A stretch of DNA of 64,000 nucleotides, taken from positions 33,314,457-33,378,456 of the forward strand of contig OX411544.1 in assembly GCA_948146395.1 (NCBI GenBank). The letters run 5' to 3'. The notes under the pieces were generated by a model. That model saw only the letters and a program-made list of their open reading frames with translations. It was not told the origin of the DNA and searched no databases. This document shows positions 63,836 to 64,000 of this stretch, in pieces. The stretch comes from Fragum whitleyi. Taxonomy: Eukaryota; Mollusca; Bivalvia; Cardiida; Cardiidae. The stretch's first letter is position 1, and each line of letters starts with the position of its first letter. The position numbers and the translations under genes were made by a program.

Positions 63836-64000
63836 GGTGCATAATTATACTGTTCCTTTATATCCATGTGCCATCTGGTGTATTCTGAGATAATGGTAAA
63901 AATTATCAAAGTTGGCAAATACGGGAAATAAACACCATTTGTTTACAGATGCAATATGAAAACATAACCATACGCACCGAATACGCAGACATTTTATTTA

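Noticed and set aside
1..64000. CRISPR array, prophage, bacterial operon or biosynthetic cluster
   Set aside because: Spliced genes, SINEs, LINEs and AATAAA signals show a eukaryotic nuclear genome. The tandem arrays are satellites with no spacer structure.

Overview
This is a eukaryotic, intron-rich and repeat-dense window with low GC. The tRNA-headed SINEs, the tandem-repeat Helitron-like elements and the gene contents point to a mollusc, most likely a bivalve. That placement is inference, because no lineage-diagnostic gene was recognised. No bacterial operon, CRISPR array, rRNA or convincing functional tRNA gene was seen.

Layout. (1) 1-4080: a degenerate repeat array (1-1860) and inverted-repeat elements, then an intronless PGAP4-like GPI-glycosyltransferase gene at 4081-5334 (+), followed by a decayed partial copy of its own 3' end (5370-5497). 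(2) 5500-15970: no gene found; a 9-unit array of about 154 bp, two tRNA-related SINEs and palindromic elements. (3) 15974-20902 (-): a four-exon LRRC14/PRAME-like leucine-rich-repeat gene (540 aa) with a fossil duplicate of its third exon. (4) 21096-38276 (+): an eight-exon, 349-aa beta-propeller-like protein whose family I do not recognise. It starts head to head with the LRRC14-like gene, with 193 bp between the two ATGs, so the two probably share a promoter. Its introns hold mariner-like, SINE, piggyBac-like MITE and Helitron-like insertions. (5) 38277-48300: repeats only. (6) 48420-56878 (-): a seven-exon SRSF4/5/6-type SR splicing factor (269 aa) with RRM1, an RGG linker, RRM2 (SWQDLKD) and a short RS tail. 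The exon for the Gly-rich linker has a tandemly copied 3' end that makes a possible 57-nt in-frame mini-exon. (7) 57000-64000: another Helitron-like array, a piggyBac-like MITE, a CR1/L2-like LINE 3' end (about 61757-62551) and a low-confidence ORF.

The four genes act in unrelated processes (GPI anchor side-chain synthesis, LRR adaptor, an unknown propeller, and splicing), so there is no pathway-level cluster. All exon joins were worked out by hand from GT-AG signals. Codon phase agrees at every join, which is the main support for the models. I found no new defence or biosynthetic system. The most interesting items are the candidate SR mini-exon, the MITE that carries the only near poly(A) signal of the LRRC14-like gene, the bidirectional gene pair, and the Helitron-type termini shared by several tandem-repeat families.
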